This document shows, in pieces, positions 44,094 to 53,139 of a DNA stretch of 64,000 nucleotides. Under the pieces are notes generated by a model. It ran no database searches and was not told where the DNA came from. It worked only from the letters and a program-made list of their open reading frames with translations. How positions within the stretch are numbered: the first letter of the stretch is position 1; the number at the start of each line of letters is the position of its first letter. The position numbers and the translations under genes were made by a program. Source of the stretch: Sphingomonas jatrophae (GTDB taxonomy: Bacteria > Pseudomonadota > Alphaproteobacteria > Sphingomonadales > Sphingomonadaceae); assembly GCF_900113315.1 (NCBI RefSeq), contig NZ_FOZG01000003.1, forward strand, positions 1-64,000, read 5' to 3'.

Positions 44094-46190
44094 ATGCGGC
44101 TGCTGCGATATAGGGTGACGAACTTCCGGTCGGTTGAGGACAGCGGCTGGATAGACGCCGACGATGTGACGGCGCTGATCGGGGTCAACGAGTCCGGCAA
44201 GTCCAACCTCCTCCTCCCGCTGTGGAAGCTGAAGCCTGCCCGCGAAGGCGAAATCCGGCCGACGTCGGACTATCCGAAGACGATGTTCGCCGAGATCCGC
44301 GAGAACCCCGCCCGGTTCCGCTTCATCTCGGCCGAATTCGCCACCGGCCCGCTCGGCCCGCGCATTGCCACGCTGGCCGGCATCGGACCGGAAGAGGCGG
44401 AGGTCGTCCGTGTCGACCGCTACTTCGACGGCGGCTACGTCTTCAGCTTCCCCGATCACGAGCACGCAACGACCGCGTCACCGGAGGACGTCGCGGCCAT
44501 CCTCCAGGCGGCAACGTCCGAGATCGGCGGGATGCCCGCGCTCGCCAAGGAGGAGGCGCAGAAGGCCGAGCTCATCGCGGGGCTCCAGTCGGCCGCGCTC
44601 GAACTTCCCGACGCCCCGATGTCGGCGGACGCGCTGGCGGCGCTAGCCGAGGACCTCCGCGCCCTCGCCCCGACAGCGCCCGCGAAGACCAGCAGCATCT
44701 TCCCCCGCCTCGAGGCACTCGCGGCAAGCGTAGACGAGCTCCAGACGCGCGTGTCGGCCCCAGACCCGGGCGCGGTCGAGGCGGTCCGAACCGCCATCCT
44801 GAAGCGCGTGCCGCGCTTCGTCTACTATTCGAACTACGGCAACCTCGACTCCGAGATCTACCTGCCGCACGTCGTGGACAACCTCGAACGGGAGGATCTC
44901 GGCGAGAAGGAAGCGGCCAAGGCGCGCACGCTGCGTGTGCTGTTCAGCTTCGTGCGGCTCGAGCCAAGCGAGATCCTGGAACTCGGCAAGGACGAGACGC
45001 CCGTCAACTCGCGCCGACCGACCGAGGCCGAGATCGCAGAGGTGGCCGAACGCAAGCGCGAGCGCTCCATCCTGCTCCAGTCGGCGGGCACAACGCTTAC
45101 CTCCCGCTTCAAGGACTGGTGGAAGCAGGGAGACTACCGTTTCCGCTTCGAGGCGGACGGCAACCACTTCCGCATCTGGGTCGCCGACGACCGACGGCCA
45201 GCCGAGGTCGAACTCGAGGGCCGCAGCACCGGTCTCCAGTGGTTCCTGAGCTTCTATCTCGTCTTCCTCGTCGAGAGCGCCGGAGAGGGCGAGCACGAGA
45301 ACGCGATCCTGCTGCTCGACGAGCCCGGCCTATCGCTCCACCCGCTGGCGCAATACGACTTGTCGAAGTTCTTCGACAACCTGGCGGCGACGAACCAGCT
45401 CATCTTCACCACCCACTCCCCCTTCCTGGTTCATGCCGACCGGCTGGACCGCGCACGCAAGGTCTACGTCGACGAGAAGGGCACAACCAAGGCTACGTCT
45501 GACCTGCGCAAGGGCGCGGAACTGCAGCCCGGCGCCGCCTACGCCGTGCACTCGGCACTTGGACTAAGCGTCGCCGACAGCCTGATGCTAGGCTGCCAGC
45601 CCGTGATCGTCGAGGGAAGCTCGGACCAGCACTACCTTACCGCGGTCAAGACCCTGCTCGTCGCTTCCGGCCGCCTGAAGCCGGTGAGGGAGTTCGTATT
45701 CCCGCCAGCCGGCGGGACCAAGAACACCCGCATGGTAGCAAGCATCCTGACTGGCCGCGACGAAGCGCTGCCCTTCATGATCCTCGACGGGGACATGATG
45801 GGCAGGAAGCTCGCCAAGGAGCTTGGCACCAGCCTCTACCAGGATCATGCCGACCGCCTCATCGGCGTCGACGACCACACGGCAATTGAAGGCTCGGAGA
45901 TCGAGGACCTGATCCCGCCCGACGTGATGGCCGCCGTCATCGACCGCATGTACCGCAACGCCGACACCGAGTTCGCCGACGTGCTTGTGGCCGGAAAGCC
46001 GATCCTCGGCCAGATCGAGGCGTGGGCGGCGGCGCAGAAGGTCGACCTCGAGGCAGGCTGGAAGGTCGAGCTCTCGAAGAGGGTCAAGCAGCACCTCCTC
46101 ACCAAGGGAATGGCCGTGGTGAAACAGGAATACGGCGACCGCTGGCAGCGGCTGTTCGACATCCTCGGTTCGACAATCGCTCCAGCCTGA
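44094..46190 (+). CDS. OLD-type ATPase with TOPRIM nuclease domain
   Basis: The 698-aa protein has an ABC-like ATPase with Walker A G30-V-N-E-S-G-K-S37, a helical insertion (residues about 130-230), and Walker B 'AILLLDEPGLSLHPLAQY' (about 403) followed by 'FTTHSPFLVHADR'. A TOPRIM domain follows with Glu in 'PVIVEGSSDQHYL' (about 503) and Asp pair 'ILDGDMMG' (about 563). Both halves are in one chain, as in OLD-family nucleases, not split as in PARIS. No helicase partner is adjacent; the convergent gene is a KAP NTPase. A stand-alone defence nuclease is likely. Confidence 0.75.
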   Translation: MRLLRYRVTNFRSVEDSGWIDADDVTALIGVNESGKSNLLLPLWKLKPAREGEIRPTSDYPKTMFAEIRENPARFRFISAEFATGPLGPRIATLAGIGPEEAEVVRVDRYFDGGYVFSFPDHEHATTASPEDVAAILQAATSEIGGMPALAKEEAQKAELIAGLQSAALELPDAPMSADALAALAEDLRALAPTAPAKTSSIFPRLEALAASVDELQTRVSAPDPGAVEAVRTAILKRVPRFVYYSNYGNLDSEIYLPHVVDNLEREDLGEKEAAKARTLRVLFSFVRLEPSEILELGKDETPVNSRRPTEAEIAEVAERKRERSILLQSAGTTLTSRFKDWWKQGDYRFRFEADGNHFRIWVADDRRPAEVELEGRSTGLQWFLSFYLVFLVESAGEGEHENAILLLDEPGLSLHPLAQYDLSKFFDNLAATNQLIFTTHSPFLVHADRLDRARKVYVDEKGTTKATSDLRKGAELQPGAAYAVHSALGLSVADSLMLGCQPVIVEGSSDQHYLTAVKTLLVASGRLKPVREFVFPPAGGTKNTRMVASILTGRDEALPFMILDGDMMGRKLAKELGTSLYQDHADRLIGVDDHTAIEGSEIEDLIPPDVMAAVIDRMYRNADTEFADVLVAGKPILGQIEAWAAAQKVDLEAGWKVELSKRVKQHLLTKGMAVVKQEYGDRWQRLFDILGSTIAPA

Positions 46191-46290
46191 CCGCTCGCCC
46201 CATCGGCTCCACCCGATGGTTGTTGCCCGCAGCGGAGTCGGGCTGTGGATGAAGACATCCGTTCGAAGATCACTTCCCCCCTGCGTAACG

Positions 46291-48147
46291 CTACCCCGAA
46301 CCCCCATGCTCGTAGCCGGTGGCGCTAGCGCTCCCCGCCGCCGCGGCGTCAGCTCCGGCTGATGCCGGGTTTTGCGTTTCCACCCCTTCAGGTGGCTGAG
46401 CCTGCCCATCTTCCGGGGATTTGGGAAGCACGCCCCAGCCGCGGAGCCTATCCTCGCGCATCCGCGAGCGCGAAGCGATCCGCCCGAGAGCCTCGTCGAG
46501 GGACGCCCTCAGGTTCTCGGCACCCGGCTGCGCGGCAAGGCGGTCGGCCCACTCCATCATGCCCTTGACGTCGTCCGCTGCGTGGTCGTCGAACAGCCGG
46601 ACGATCTCGTCGGCGCTCAGACGGGAGAGCCGCGCGGCATCCTCCGCGGGATTGTATCCCCCCGACTTCGCCATCTGCTTAAGCATGTCGGCGGGGTCCC
46701 GCGCATCGACGATCTCGGCGCGCCCCGCCTCCATCGCGGCCAGCAGCTCGGCATCGACCGGATCGTTCGCGAAGAACCGGTTCCAGCGATCGAAGAACCC
46801 CTCCTTGCCGCGGTTCGCCTCGATCCACCTCGCAAGGATGTCCGAAGCCTGCGCGTCGCGGCCATAGCGCCGCAGGAAGCTCAGGGTGCCGTTCATGTTG
46901 GTCGGCGTGATCTCAGCCAGATTCTCTAGGGCGCCGGCCTGCATCGCATCCAAGATCACGTCATCGTCCGTCGTCAGGCTGTCGTGATAGAGCCGCCATG
47001 CCCGGGAGAAGCTGTCGTCGCGGCCTTCCCGCCTCCGACGCTCCTCGACGGAACGCGCCGCCTCACGCAGGACGTTGCCCCGGAAGTAACCCAGCGCCAC
47101 TCCATCGAGGATCGGCTCGTCCAGCTCGTCCGTCGAGCCATATCCGTATCGCCCCAGGAGCTCGCGCCAGCCCTTCTCGTCCGCCGGCTCCTCCTTACGT
47201 CCGAACAGACCACTCATCGGATTGAACCCCCTGACGAAGTCGAGGCTGGGCGCTAGATCGCGCTGGAGGAAGCACCAGCCTCCCAGCACCACCGTGGCCG
47301 TCGCCTGTGCAAGCGTCGCGGCGTCGAACCCCCGGAGCTCCGTCTCGACCAGCCTTGCCCACCGCTCGACCTTCTTCATCACCCGCATGTTGGTGACGTC
47401 CAGCGCGACCAGGCGATCGCGCAACGCCACCGCAACTGGATCGTCGCCCCCGATCGCGATCGCCGCAGCCTCCGCGCTCGTCGGCTCGAAGATCAGGAAG
47501 GTGTCCACCACCTTCTCGAGCTGGCGGTCGAGCTCCTCCGCCTGCTTCGCCTCCGCCTGCTCCTTGTTGAGCAGCAGCACGACCTTGCAGCCCCTCTGCT
47601 CCCGCAGCAACGATGCAAGCCCCAGCACGTCGCGCATCTCGAGCGACTTGCCGGCGCGTTCGAGGTCGTCGAAGCATACGAGCTGCCCTTGCACCGTCAG
47701 GAAGGCGGCGCGATACAATGCGTCGCCGGCATCCTTCATCCGGAAGAACCCGGCGGCCACCTCCAGCGCGGGCCGGCTCCTCCGTGCGAACCGCTCACCC
47801 TCGCGCAGCATGCCGTGGAGGCTCGACGCGTCGGGCAGTGACGACCTGCCCGCCACCACCGTGTTCTCCACTATGGCGCTGCGGAGCTCGCCGAGGCTGT
47901 TCAAGCCGAAAAGGGACACGTAGGCGTGGCGGTCCACGCCGAGCCGACCCGCGGTCTCCTCCTCGCGCAAGAAGGTCTGCCAGGAGTAGGTCTTACCCAC
48001 CCCCCACCGACCAGAGATGCAGAGCACCTCAGGAGACGGTGATCTCAGAAAACGCTCGATCTCGGCACGAACGATCGCATAGGACATGAGCGGGTTCTCG
48101 CACCGGGCTCGATCACTGTCGATCCCGTCGGCGGCCCTCTCAAGCAT
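46291..48147 (-). CDS. KAP-family P-loop NTPase
   Basis: The 618-aa protein has Walker A G46-R-W-G-V-G-K-T53 ('CISGRWGVGKTYSWQ') and the KAP-type Walker B 'QLVCFDDLERAGKS' (about 155), followed by 'RGCKVVLLLNKEQ'. The rest is helical and ends in an Ala/Gly/Ser-rich tail. ATG 48147 is preceded by GAGGA at 8 nt; ATG 48087 is an in-frame alternative. KAP NTPases include PifA, which blocks phage T7 growth. No transmembrane segment is obvious. It converges on the OLD-type gene; whether the two act together is unknown. Confidence 0.72.
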   Translation of the reverse strand: MLERAADGIDSDRARCENPLMSYAIVRAEIERFLRSPSPEVLCISGRWGVGKTYSWQTFLREEETAGRLGVDRHAYVSLFGLNSLGELRSAIVENTVVAGRSSLPDASSLHGMLREGERFARRSRPALEVAAGFFRMKDAGDALYRAAFLTVQGQLVCFDDLERAGKSLEMRDVLGLASLLREQRGCKVVLLLNKEQAEAKQAEELDRQLEKVVDTFLIFEPTSAEAAAIAIGGDDPVAVALRDRLVALDVTNMRVMKKVERWARLVETELRGFDAATLAQATATVVLGGWCFLQRDLAPSLDFVRGFNPMSGLFGRKEEPADEKGWRELLGRYGYGSTDELDEPILDGVALGYFRGNVLREAARSVEERRRREGRDDSFSRAWRLYHDSLTTDDDVILDAMQAGALENLAEITPTNMNGTLSFLRRYGRDAQASDILARWIEANRGKEGFFDRWNRFFANDPVDAELLAAMEAGRAEIVDARDPADMLKQMAKSGGYNPAEDAARLSRLSADEIVRLFDDHAADDVKGMMEWADRLAAQPGAENLRASLDEALGRIASRSRMREDRLRGWGVLPKSPEDGQAQPPEGVETQNPASAGADAAAAGSASATGYEHGGSG

Positions 48148-48603
48148 CCGTGGAGTCCTCGCCAGCGCACCTTGACCGTTGTCAAACCCGGGTAGCGGGC
48201 GCTTTCGTCGACATCATCGGGCATGCTCCGGCTCTTGGAGGCGTCGACATCGAGCTGGGCGACGTTAATGGTGGTAGTCTGTGTGAACGAACGTACGCTT
48301 ACCGGGCGTGGTCGGCGGAAAGCGGCCTTTCCGCTCTCCCCCCAAAATCAGTCTAAACTTCTGCGGCGGACAGGTGCGACCGATATCTCAGTGCTCACTC
48401 GTCCTCGCCGGGACGAACTTGATGAGGCTCAAACGCGATGCGCCTTGGATCACCACAGGGGCAAGCGCTGAAGCTGTGGCGCTGCTCGCCCAGGCTTGCA
48501 ACGATGATGTGCGCTTCAGCGCTGAGACCGAGTTGGGCCAGCGGGAATCGAGCAAGGTGCGCGTCCTGTCGAAGTCAGCACAGGGAAGCCTGCTCTGATT
48601 GGC
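48148..48603. other. gene-free region at the right side of the defence island
   Basis: The 456-bp region has only weak overlapping frames on both strands and no recognised domain. It probably contains the promoter of the KAP gene and decayed sequence. Confidence 0.4.
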
Positions 48604-48693
48604 TCACGTAGCGGTTCCTTCACCCGCTGCCGAGAGGGCGACAATCACCTCGCCCTGCGTACAGCCTTCGTAGCCGATCGTATAGACGCGCAT
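48604..48693 (-). pseudogene. truncated DUF488 N-terminus
   Basis: The minus strand encodes M-R-V-Y-T-I-G-Y-E-G-C-T-Q-G-E-V-I, the start of DUF488 proteins ('TIGYEG'), then 12 residues and a stop, 29 aa in all. DUF488 proteins are normally about 120-180 aa, so this is a broken copy. A good Shine-Dalgarno-like AGAGG precedes the ATG. No continuation was found in other frames. Confidence 0.45.
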
Positions 48694-48773
48694 GAACTGC
48701 CTCTCAGTCGAGCGCTCTGCGCCAAGTACCACGATGGGCCGCGGCGCCGATCTCAGCACCGCGGCCGCTTGAG

Positions 48774-48953
48774 CTAGGCCGCCACGGCGACGTCTCGGTT
48801 CAACTCAGCGAGTTGATCCTTCAACGCCAGCTTTAGCTTCTTCAGCCGCGCAATCTCCCGATTGTCAGGGAAGCGAGCCGCGTGATGGCGGGCGATATCC
48901 GCCTCAAGGCGTGCGTGCTCGCGCTTGAGATAATCGAGGTACCGGTTGGACAT
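48774..48953 (-). CDS. DUF465 (YdcH-like) small protein
   Basis: The 59-aa protein reads 'MSNRYLDYLKREHARLEADI' at its start and 'NREIARLKKLKLALKDQLAE' near its end. That is the DUF465 pattern: a single antiparallel coiled-coil hairpin found in many alphaproteobacteria. It lies between the DUF488 remnant and the MucR-like gene. Function is unknown; DUF465 proteins are usually free-standing cytosolic proteins. Confidence 0.75.
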   Translation of the reverse strand: MSNRYLDYLKREHARLEADIARHHAARFPDNREIARLKKLKLALKDQLAELNRDVAVAA

Positions 48954-49261
48954 CGTACACTCCTCTGCAAAAGTGGACCATGTTCACGCGCCGGTGACCG
49001 GCGCCTCGCCTACGTAGGCGCAACGGCATCGCTGCTGAACTGGCAGCACGACGAGCTGACGCCCGGCGGCGGCGAGCCGTTCTACAGCGATGCAATCGGT
49101 CTTCAGACGGGCGCCCCTTGAGCCACAGCCTAACAGCGTGCGCCTTAGCCGCTTCTCGTCCTCGGCATGAAATGGATACCGAATAATACCCACCAACCGT
49201 ATCATACCTGCGCTACTAGTACGACCTTACACTCTAGATTAACACGATCATCGCACCACTT
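48954..49261. promoter_or_regulatory. MucR-like gene upstream region with two hairpins and an AT-rich tract
   Basis: The 308-bp gap contains adjacent inverted repeats at 48988-49004 (GCGCCGGTGACCGGCGC) and 49007-49020 (CGCCTACGTAGGCG). An AT-rich tract covers about 49166-49261 just before the MucR-like start; AT-rich sites are typical MucR binding regions and autorepression is common. Weak frames on both strands (48984-49205) are not supported. Confidence 0.4.
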
Positions 49262-49765
49262 ATGGAGTTCATTGTGGAAGCCGACCTCAAGACACTCACA
49301 GCTGATATCGTTACCGCTCACCTCGCCAACAACGAAGTCGCCGCTGCCGACATCGCTAGCCTGATCACCTCTGTGCATGACGCACTGGCCGGACTTGGTC
49401 AGGAGGCGACGGGGCCGGAAGTGCCGTTCCCGATCAAGGTCGAGGGGAAGGTCTCGGTCCGCAAGTCGCTCGCCGACCCGGACAAGATCATCTCGATGAT
49501 CGATGGCAAGGGTTATTCGAGCCTGAAGCGCCACCTCACCAGCAACGGATATACACCCGAAACGTATCGCGCGGCATTCGGCCTCAAAGCGGATTATCCG
49601 ATGGTGGCACCGGGATATAGCGAACGCCGCCGCGAAGTCGCCAAGACACTCGGCTTGGGGAAGCGGAAGGCCGCGCCAGAGGCGGCAGAGCAGCCCAGCA
49701 AGGGTCGCCGGACGCTCAAGGCCGCTTTCGGCAAGGCCAGGGAGCACCTCGGCACAGCCGAGTGA
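49262..49765 (+). CDS. MucR/Ros-family transcriptional regulator lacking zinc ligands
   Basis: The 167-aa protein has the MucR N-terminal oligomerisation part ('LTADIVTAHLANNEVAAADI'), the DNA-binding part 'VRKSLADPDKIISMIDGKGY' then 'SSLKRHLTSNGYTPETYRAA', and the signature 'YPMVAPGYSERRREVAKTLG'. In Ros/MucR the first ligand is Cys where this has Ser ('ISMIDGK' for 'ICLEDGK'), and the second His is also missing. Some rhizobial relatives bind DNA without zinc, so it may still work. MucR proteins act as H-NS-like repressors of AT-rich, often acquired, DNA. Confidence 0.8.
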   Translation: MEFIVEADLKTLTADIVTAHLANNEVAAADIASLITSVHDALAGLGQEATGPEVPFPIKVEGKVSVRKSLADPDKIISMIDGKGYSSLKRHLTSNGYTPETYRAAFGLKADYPMVAPGYSERRREVAKTLGLGKRKAAPEAAEQPSKGRRTLKAAFGKAREHLGTAE

Positions 49766-49833
49766 CGGGACTTGCGAGCCGCTTTGGAGCGGCTCGCATC
49801 CAAATTGCCGGGCAAGCACATCTGCTATCAGGC

Positions 49834-50376
49834 TCATCCGACCGACCATCGGCGATCAAATAGCGCTTCTGCCACTTCCCCTGCCCTCATCTTGAGGCGC
49901 CCGCGGTAGTTGGCGAGCAAGGGGTGCTGGGCCGCCAGGTGCTTACGGATCGCTGCCTCCTCCGATCTGAAGAGAGCGGAGATGAGGTCCTGATCGTCAT
50001 CAATCACGTCCACGGTCAGCACCAGCTCGCTCGCTTCAACCGTCGCTACAACCGGCCGCAGGTTGGCGCCGTCAACGGCAGCGTCCCACAGCTCCATCGA
50101 TCCAGCCCATGAAGCACGGTACGTGGCGCACGTGGTCCCCAGCTCCTCGTCGCGGCGGAGCTCTGCCAGTGACCACGGCCGGATCGACACCTCCCCCGTC
50201 CTCGCCAGGCGGATTGGCTGGATGTCAGCCTCTTGCTGGATGCGTTGCCTGACCGCCGCCTTGGTCATGATCCGCATGTTGGGCTGTGACCATGTTGCCG
50301 CGGCGCTTGCGAAGCGCCGCTCGAGGAACGGCTCCAACCAGCCTGCCGAGAACAACCGCCCACCGAGCATCCGCAT
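49834..50376 (-). CDS. unassigned protein (180 aa)
   Basis: The protein has a basic N-terminal part (residues 1-60, 'WLEPFLERRFASAAATWSQP') and a C-terminal helical part ending 'LKMRAGEVAEALFDRRW'. No domain is recognised. Its ATG overlaps the stop of the upstream zinc-ribbon gene (TGATG), so the two form a small operon. It borders the core genome near tRNA-Gln. Confidence 0.55.
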   Translation of the reverse strand: MRMLGGRLFSAGWLEPFLERRFASAAATWSQPNMRIMTKAAVRQRIQQEADIQPIRLARTGEVSIRPWSLAELRRDEELGTTCATYRASWAGSMELWDAAVDGANLRPVVATVEASELVLTVDVIDDDQDLISALFRSEEAAIRKHLAAQHPLLANYRGRLKMRAGEVAEALFDRRWSVG

Positions 50377-51107
50377 CAGCGGTCAGCCCCGAGCTGTAGG
50401 CCAGCATAAGGCGCCAAGCGCCCGGCATGCCATTCCTCCTTGATGATGTCAGCATATCCGGCGTGAGCCAAGACCGGGTTGGGTCCTTCCGACATCCGCA
50501 GCTCGACAAGCTCGGTTCGGAGAAGATCATAGCGACGCTGCTGCATGTGCCGCGGCCGCCCACGCCCGATCAGCTTTTCAAGCTCAGTCAGGCGCTCGCC
50601 GCGGCGCGCGGCTGTTCCGATCAGCATCGAGCGGTTCACGAGGAAGTTACACTTTGCGCAAGCCCAACTAGCGATATGGTAGACCAGAGCCCCGACACGA
50701 TCCCCACAGGCTGGACACAAGAAGAACGCACGCTGCCTGCTCGTGTTCGGTGCGATATATTCCATGTTGAGCTTGACAATATCATGTGAGGACTTGTAAT
50801 AGCTGCCAGCATATATGAGGTACTCGGCACCATATAGCAGCGTAGATGTAGAGTGGATGTTTGCACGTCCGACAATTGCACCCTGGTTGCGCCAGATCAG
50901 GATGGGTCGCCCTCGCTGCCAGTTGCTCACCACGCCTTGCGCAAACAGCCGCGGATACGCCTCAACATACCGCGGCCCTGGCGATGCAAGCGCTTCTTCC
51001 GGATCTCGCTCCACCTTGCATCTCCGCTCACTGCCTCGCGCACGCGCTTTTTCTAAGGCGCTTCCAGAGCATTGTAGCAGCTTCTCCAAATCATGGGAGA
51101 AGTTCAC
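50376..51107 (-). CDS. unassigned zinc-ribbon protein (243 aa)
   Basis: Two CxxC knuckles, 'FLCPACGDRVG' near residue 131 and 'WACAKCNFLVNRS' near residue 149, suggest a zinc ribbon. The surrounding sequence 'NTSRQRAFFLCPACGDRV' resembles transposon or phage zinc-ribbon proteins, and the C-terminal part is basic and helical. It is the first gene of a two-gene operon with the 180-aa protein. Lower GC than the neighbouring core genes suggests it is accessory. Confidence 0.55.
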   Translation of the reverse strand: MNFSHDLEKLLQCSGSALEKARARGSERRCKVERDPEEALASPGPRYVEAYPRLFAQGVVSNWQRGRPILIWRNQGAIVGRANIHSTSTLLYGAEYLIYAGSYYKSSHDIVKLNMEYIAPNTSRQRAFFLCPACGDRVGALVYHIASWACAKCNFLVNRSMLIGTAARRGERLTELEKLIGRGRPRHMQQRRYDLLRTELVELRMSEGPNPVLAHAGYADIIKEEWHAGRLAPYAGLQLGADR

Positions 51108-51271
51108 GAATTTGCAAGCGATTCAGCTGCGATAGACGCACCGGCCCGTAGACCGGCCGAAAGTCGCTTCCGGCACGCGTCTAGAGACGCGCCGGGCGGC
51201 AGCTAAGCTACTGAGAGATTATCGATAACGCGCCAGCTCGACCGGCACTTTCAGGTTCGAACCCGACGCGT

Positions 51272-51346
51272 TGGCTGGGGCGGGAGGATTCGAACCTCCG
51301 AATGCCGGTACCAAAAACCGGTGCCTTACCGCTTGGCGACGCCCCA
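51272..51346 (-). tRNA. tRNA-Gln (UUG anticodon)
   Basis: A full cloverleaf is present on the minus strand: acceptor stem TGGGGCG/CGCCCCA, anticodon stem CCGGT/ACCGG with loop TTTTGGT (anticodon TTG), T-stem GGAGG/CCTCC with loop TTCGAAT, and encoded CCA. Its 3' end faces the accessory region, a common integration end. Confidence 0.92.
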
Positions 51347-51503
51347 GCAGCGGGCTGCCGCCCGCGGGCGCGCGCTTTAGCGCGGGTGGGGGCGGCGGGA
51401 AAGCCCTGCTTTTGACGGTCCAAAGCCTGGCTGGTCCACCATCCGCTTAACCCTGCCCTGCCGCTGCCGTTAACACAGACGGACCGCGGGGGATTTCGGC
51501 GCC

Positions 51504-53129
51504 ATGACCACCATTGCCAATGCGCTGGGCATCGGATCCGGCATCGATACCACCGCGCTCGTCAGCTCGCTGACGGCGGCGGCACGCGATCCGAAGAATG
51601 CGGCGCTGACTGCTCGCGAAACGGCGAACAGCGCCAAGGTTTCCGCGCTGGCGCAGGCGACCAGTGCGATCGACAGCTTCGCAACTTCGCTCGGCGCTTT
51701 GATCTCCGGGGGCACCCTCTTCACCCAGCCGACGGTCTCTGATGAAAAGGTGCTGACGGCGACGGCGCTGCCGGGTGCACGGATCGACGGATTGAGCGCG
51801 TCCATCACCGTCAGCCGCCTGGCGCAAGGGCAGACCAACGCTTCCGCAACGCTCGCTAGCGCCACCGCCAAGGTCGGCGAAGGGAGGCTCAATCTGAATG
51901 TCGGCGGCAAGACGCTGGCGATCGACATCACTTCGGCCAATGACAGCCTGAACGGCCTGGCAACGGCGATAAACGCCCAGAAGGCAGGTGTCACGGCGAG
52001 CGTCGTGACGGACACGACGGGTGCCCGCTTGGTGCTGAGGGGTGCGACCGGTGCCGCCAATGCCTTCACGCTGACGCTGCCGGACGGCACTGGCGATGGC
52101 ACCTACACCGATGGCCTCGCCCGCTTCGCTGTCAATGCCGATGGCACCGGGGGACTGTCGCAGACGCAGGCTGCGCTTGATGCCAAGATCAACATCGACG
52201 GCGTGGAGACAACGCGCGGAACGAACAGCGTGGCGGACCTGATCCCCGGCGTCCAACTGACGCTGGTCAAGACGAGCGACCAGCCGGTGACCCTGGGGAC
52301 GCAGCGCCCGACCGCCAGCATTCGCTCCGCCGTTCAGGATTTCGTCTCCGCCTACAACACGCTGGACGAACTGCTCGACGGCATGACCGCGACTGCCGGC
52401 ACGGACGGCAGCGCCGCCGGCGCACTGGCGGGTGAGGCAAGCATACGCGCGATGCGGCGCGCAATGACGGGGCTGACCTCGACCGCACTCAGCTCTGGCA
52501 GCGGGCCGAAAACCTTGTCCGAGATCGGCGTGCGCACCCAGCGCGATGGCACGCTGACCCTCGACACGGCGACACTCGACGCCAAGCTGGCGCAGGATCC
52601 GGCAGGCGTGGAGGCGCTGTTCAATCCGGGGCAGACGAGCAGCACCCCCCTCGTTTCCGTCGTCAGCGCCTATGGCAAGACGAAGCCCGGCACCTATAAG
52701 CTCACCGATCTGGTGCCCGCCGCCGGCACCAACGGCGCGCAGGGAAAGATTGCGGGCATGGCGGGAAGCGGCAGTGGGGATCTGCTGACGGCGTTCATCA
52801 CCTCCGACGCAGCCGGGCTGGTCGTTCGGGTGAGCGGACCGGTGGACGAAGCGACAGTGACGATCGATGCCGGGCTCGGCGGCGCGCTGCAGGCGATCCG
52901 CGACTCGCTGCGTGGCACGAGTGGTGCGCTGACCACCGCATCCACCCGCTTTGCGGCGGAGGCCAAGGCGATCGCGGCCGACCGGACCAAGATGGAATCG
53001 CGCATCGCCACCTACAAGGCGCAGCTCGAAACCTCCTTCACTGCGATGGAATCGCGCATGTCGCTGCTCAACGCGACCAAGACGCAACTGACCAACCAGA
53101 TCGCCCAGTGGAACAAGAGCGACAGCTGA
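51504..53129 (+). CDS. fliD: flagellar filament cap protein FliD
   Basis: The 541-aa protein has the FliD N-terminal pattern 'ALGIGSGIDTTALVSSLTAA' and C-terminal 'RIATYKAQLETSFTAMESRM', with a Ser/Thr/Gly-rich middle. FliD caps the growing flagellar filament and promotes flagellin folding outside the cell. fliS follows 10 bp later. The start is ATG 51504. Confidence 0.9.
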   Translation: MTTIANALGIGSGIDTTALVSSLTAAARDPKNAALTARETANSAKVSALAQATSAIDSFATSLGALISGGTLFTQPTVSDEKVLTATALPGARIDGLSASITVSRLAQGQTNASATLASATAKVGEGRLNLNVGGKTLAIDITSANDSLNGLATAINAQKAGVTASVVTDTTGARLVLRGATGAANAFTLTLPDGTGDGTYTDGLARFAVNADGTGGLSQTQAALDAKINIDGVETTRGTNSVADLIPGVQLTLVKTSDQPVTLGTQRPTASIRSAVQDFVSAYNTLDELLDGMTATAGTDGSAAGALAGEASIRAMRRAMTGLTSTALSSGSGPKTLSEIGVRTQRDGTLTLDTATLDAKLAQDPAGVEALFNPGQTSSTPLVSVVSAYGKTKPGTYKLTDLVPAAGTNGAQGKIAGMAGSGSGDLLTAFITSDAAGLVVRVSGPVDEATVTIDAGLGGALQAIRDSLRGTSGALTTASTRFAAEAKAIAADRTKMESRIATYKAQLETSFTAMESRMSLLNATKTQLTNQIAQWNKSDS

Positions 53130-53139
53130 GGCCGCCACC

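Noticed and set aside
44094-46190. PARIS (AriA/AriB) system
   Set aside because: ATPase and TOPRIM domains are in a single chain and no second gene of the pair is adjacent.
48984-49205. 73-codon minus-strand frame before the MucR-like gene
   Set aside because: No domain, weak start context, and it runs across two hairpins and an overlapping plus-strand frame.
51208-51423. 71-codon minus-strand frame across tRNA-Gln
   Set aside because: It overlaps the entire tRNA; its peptide is the translated tRNA and flanks.
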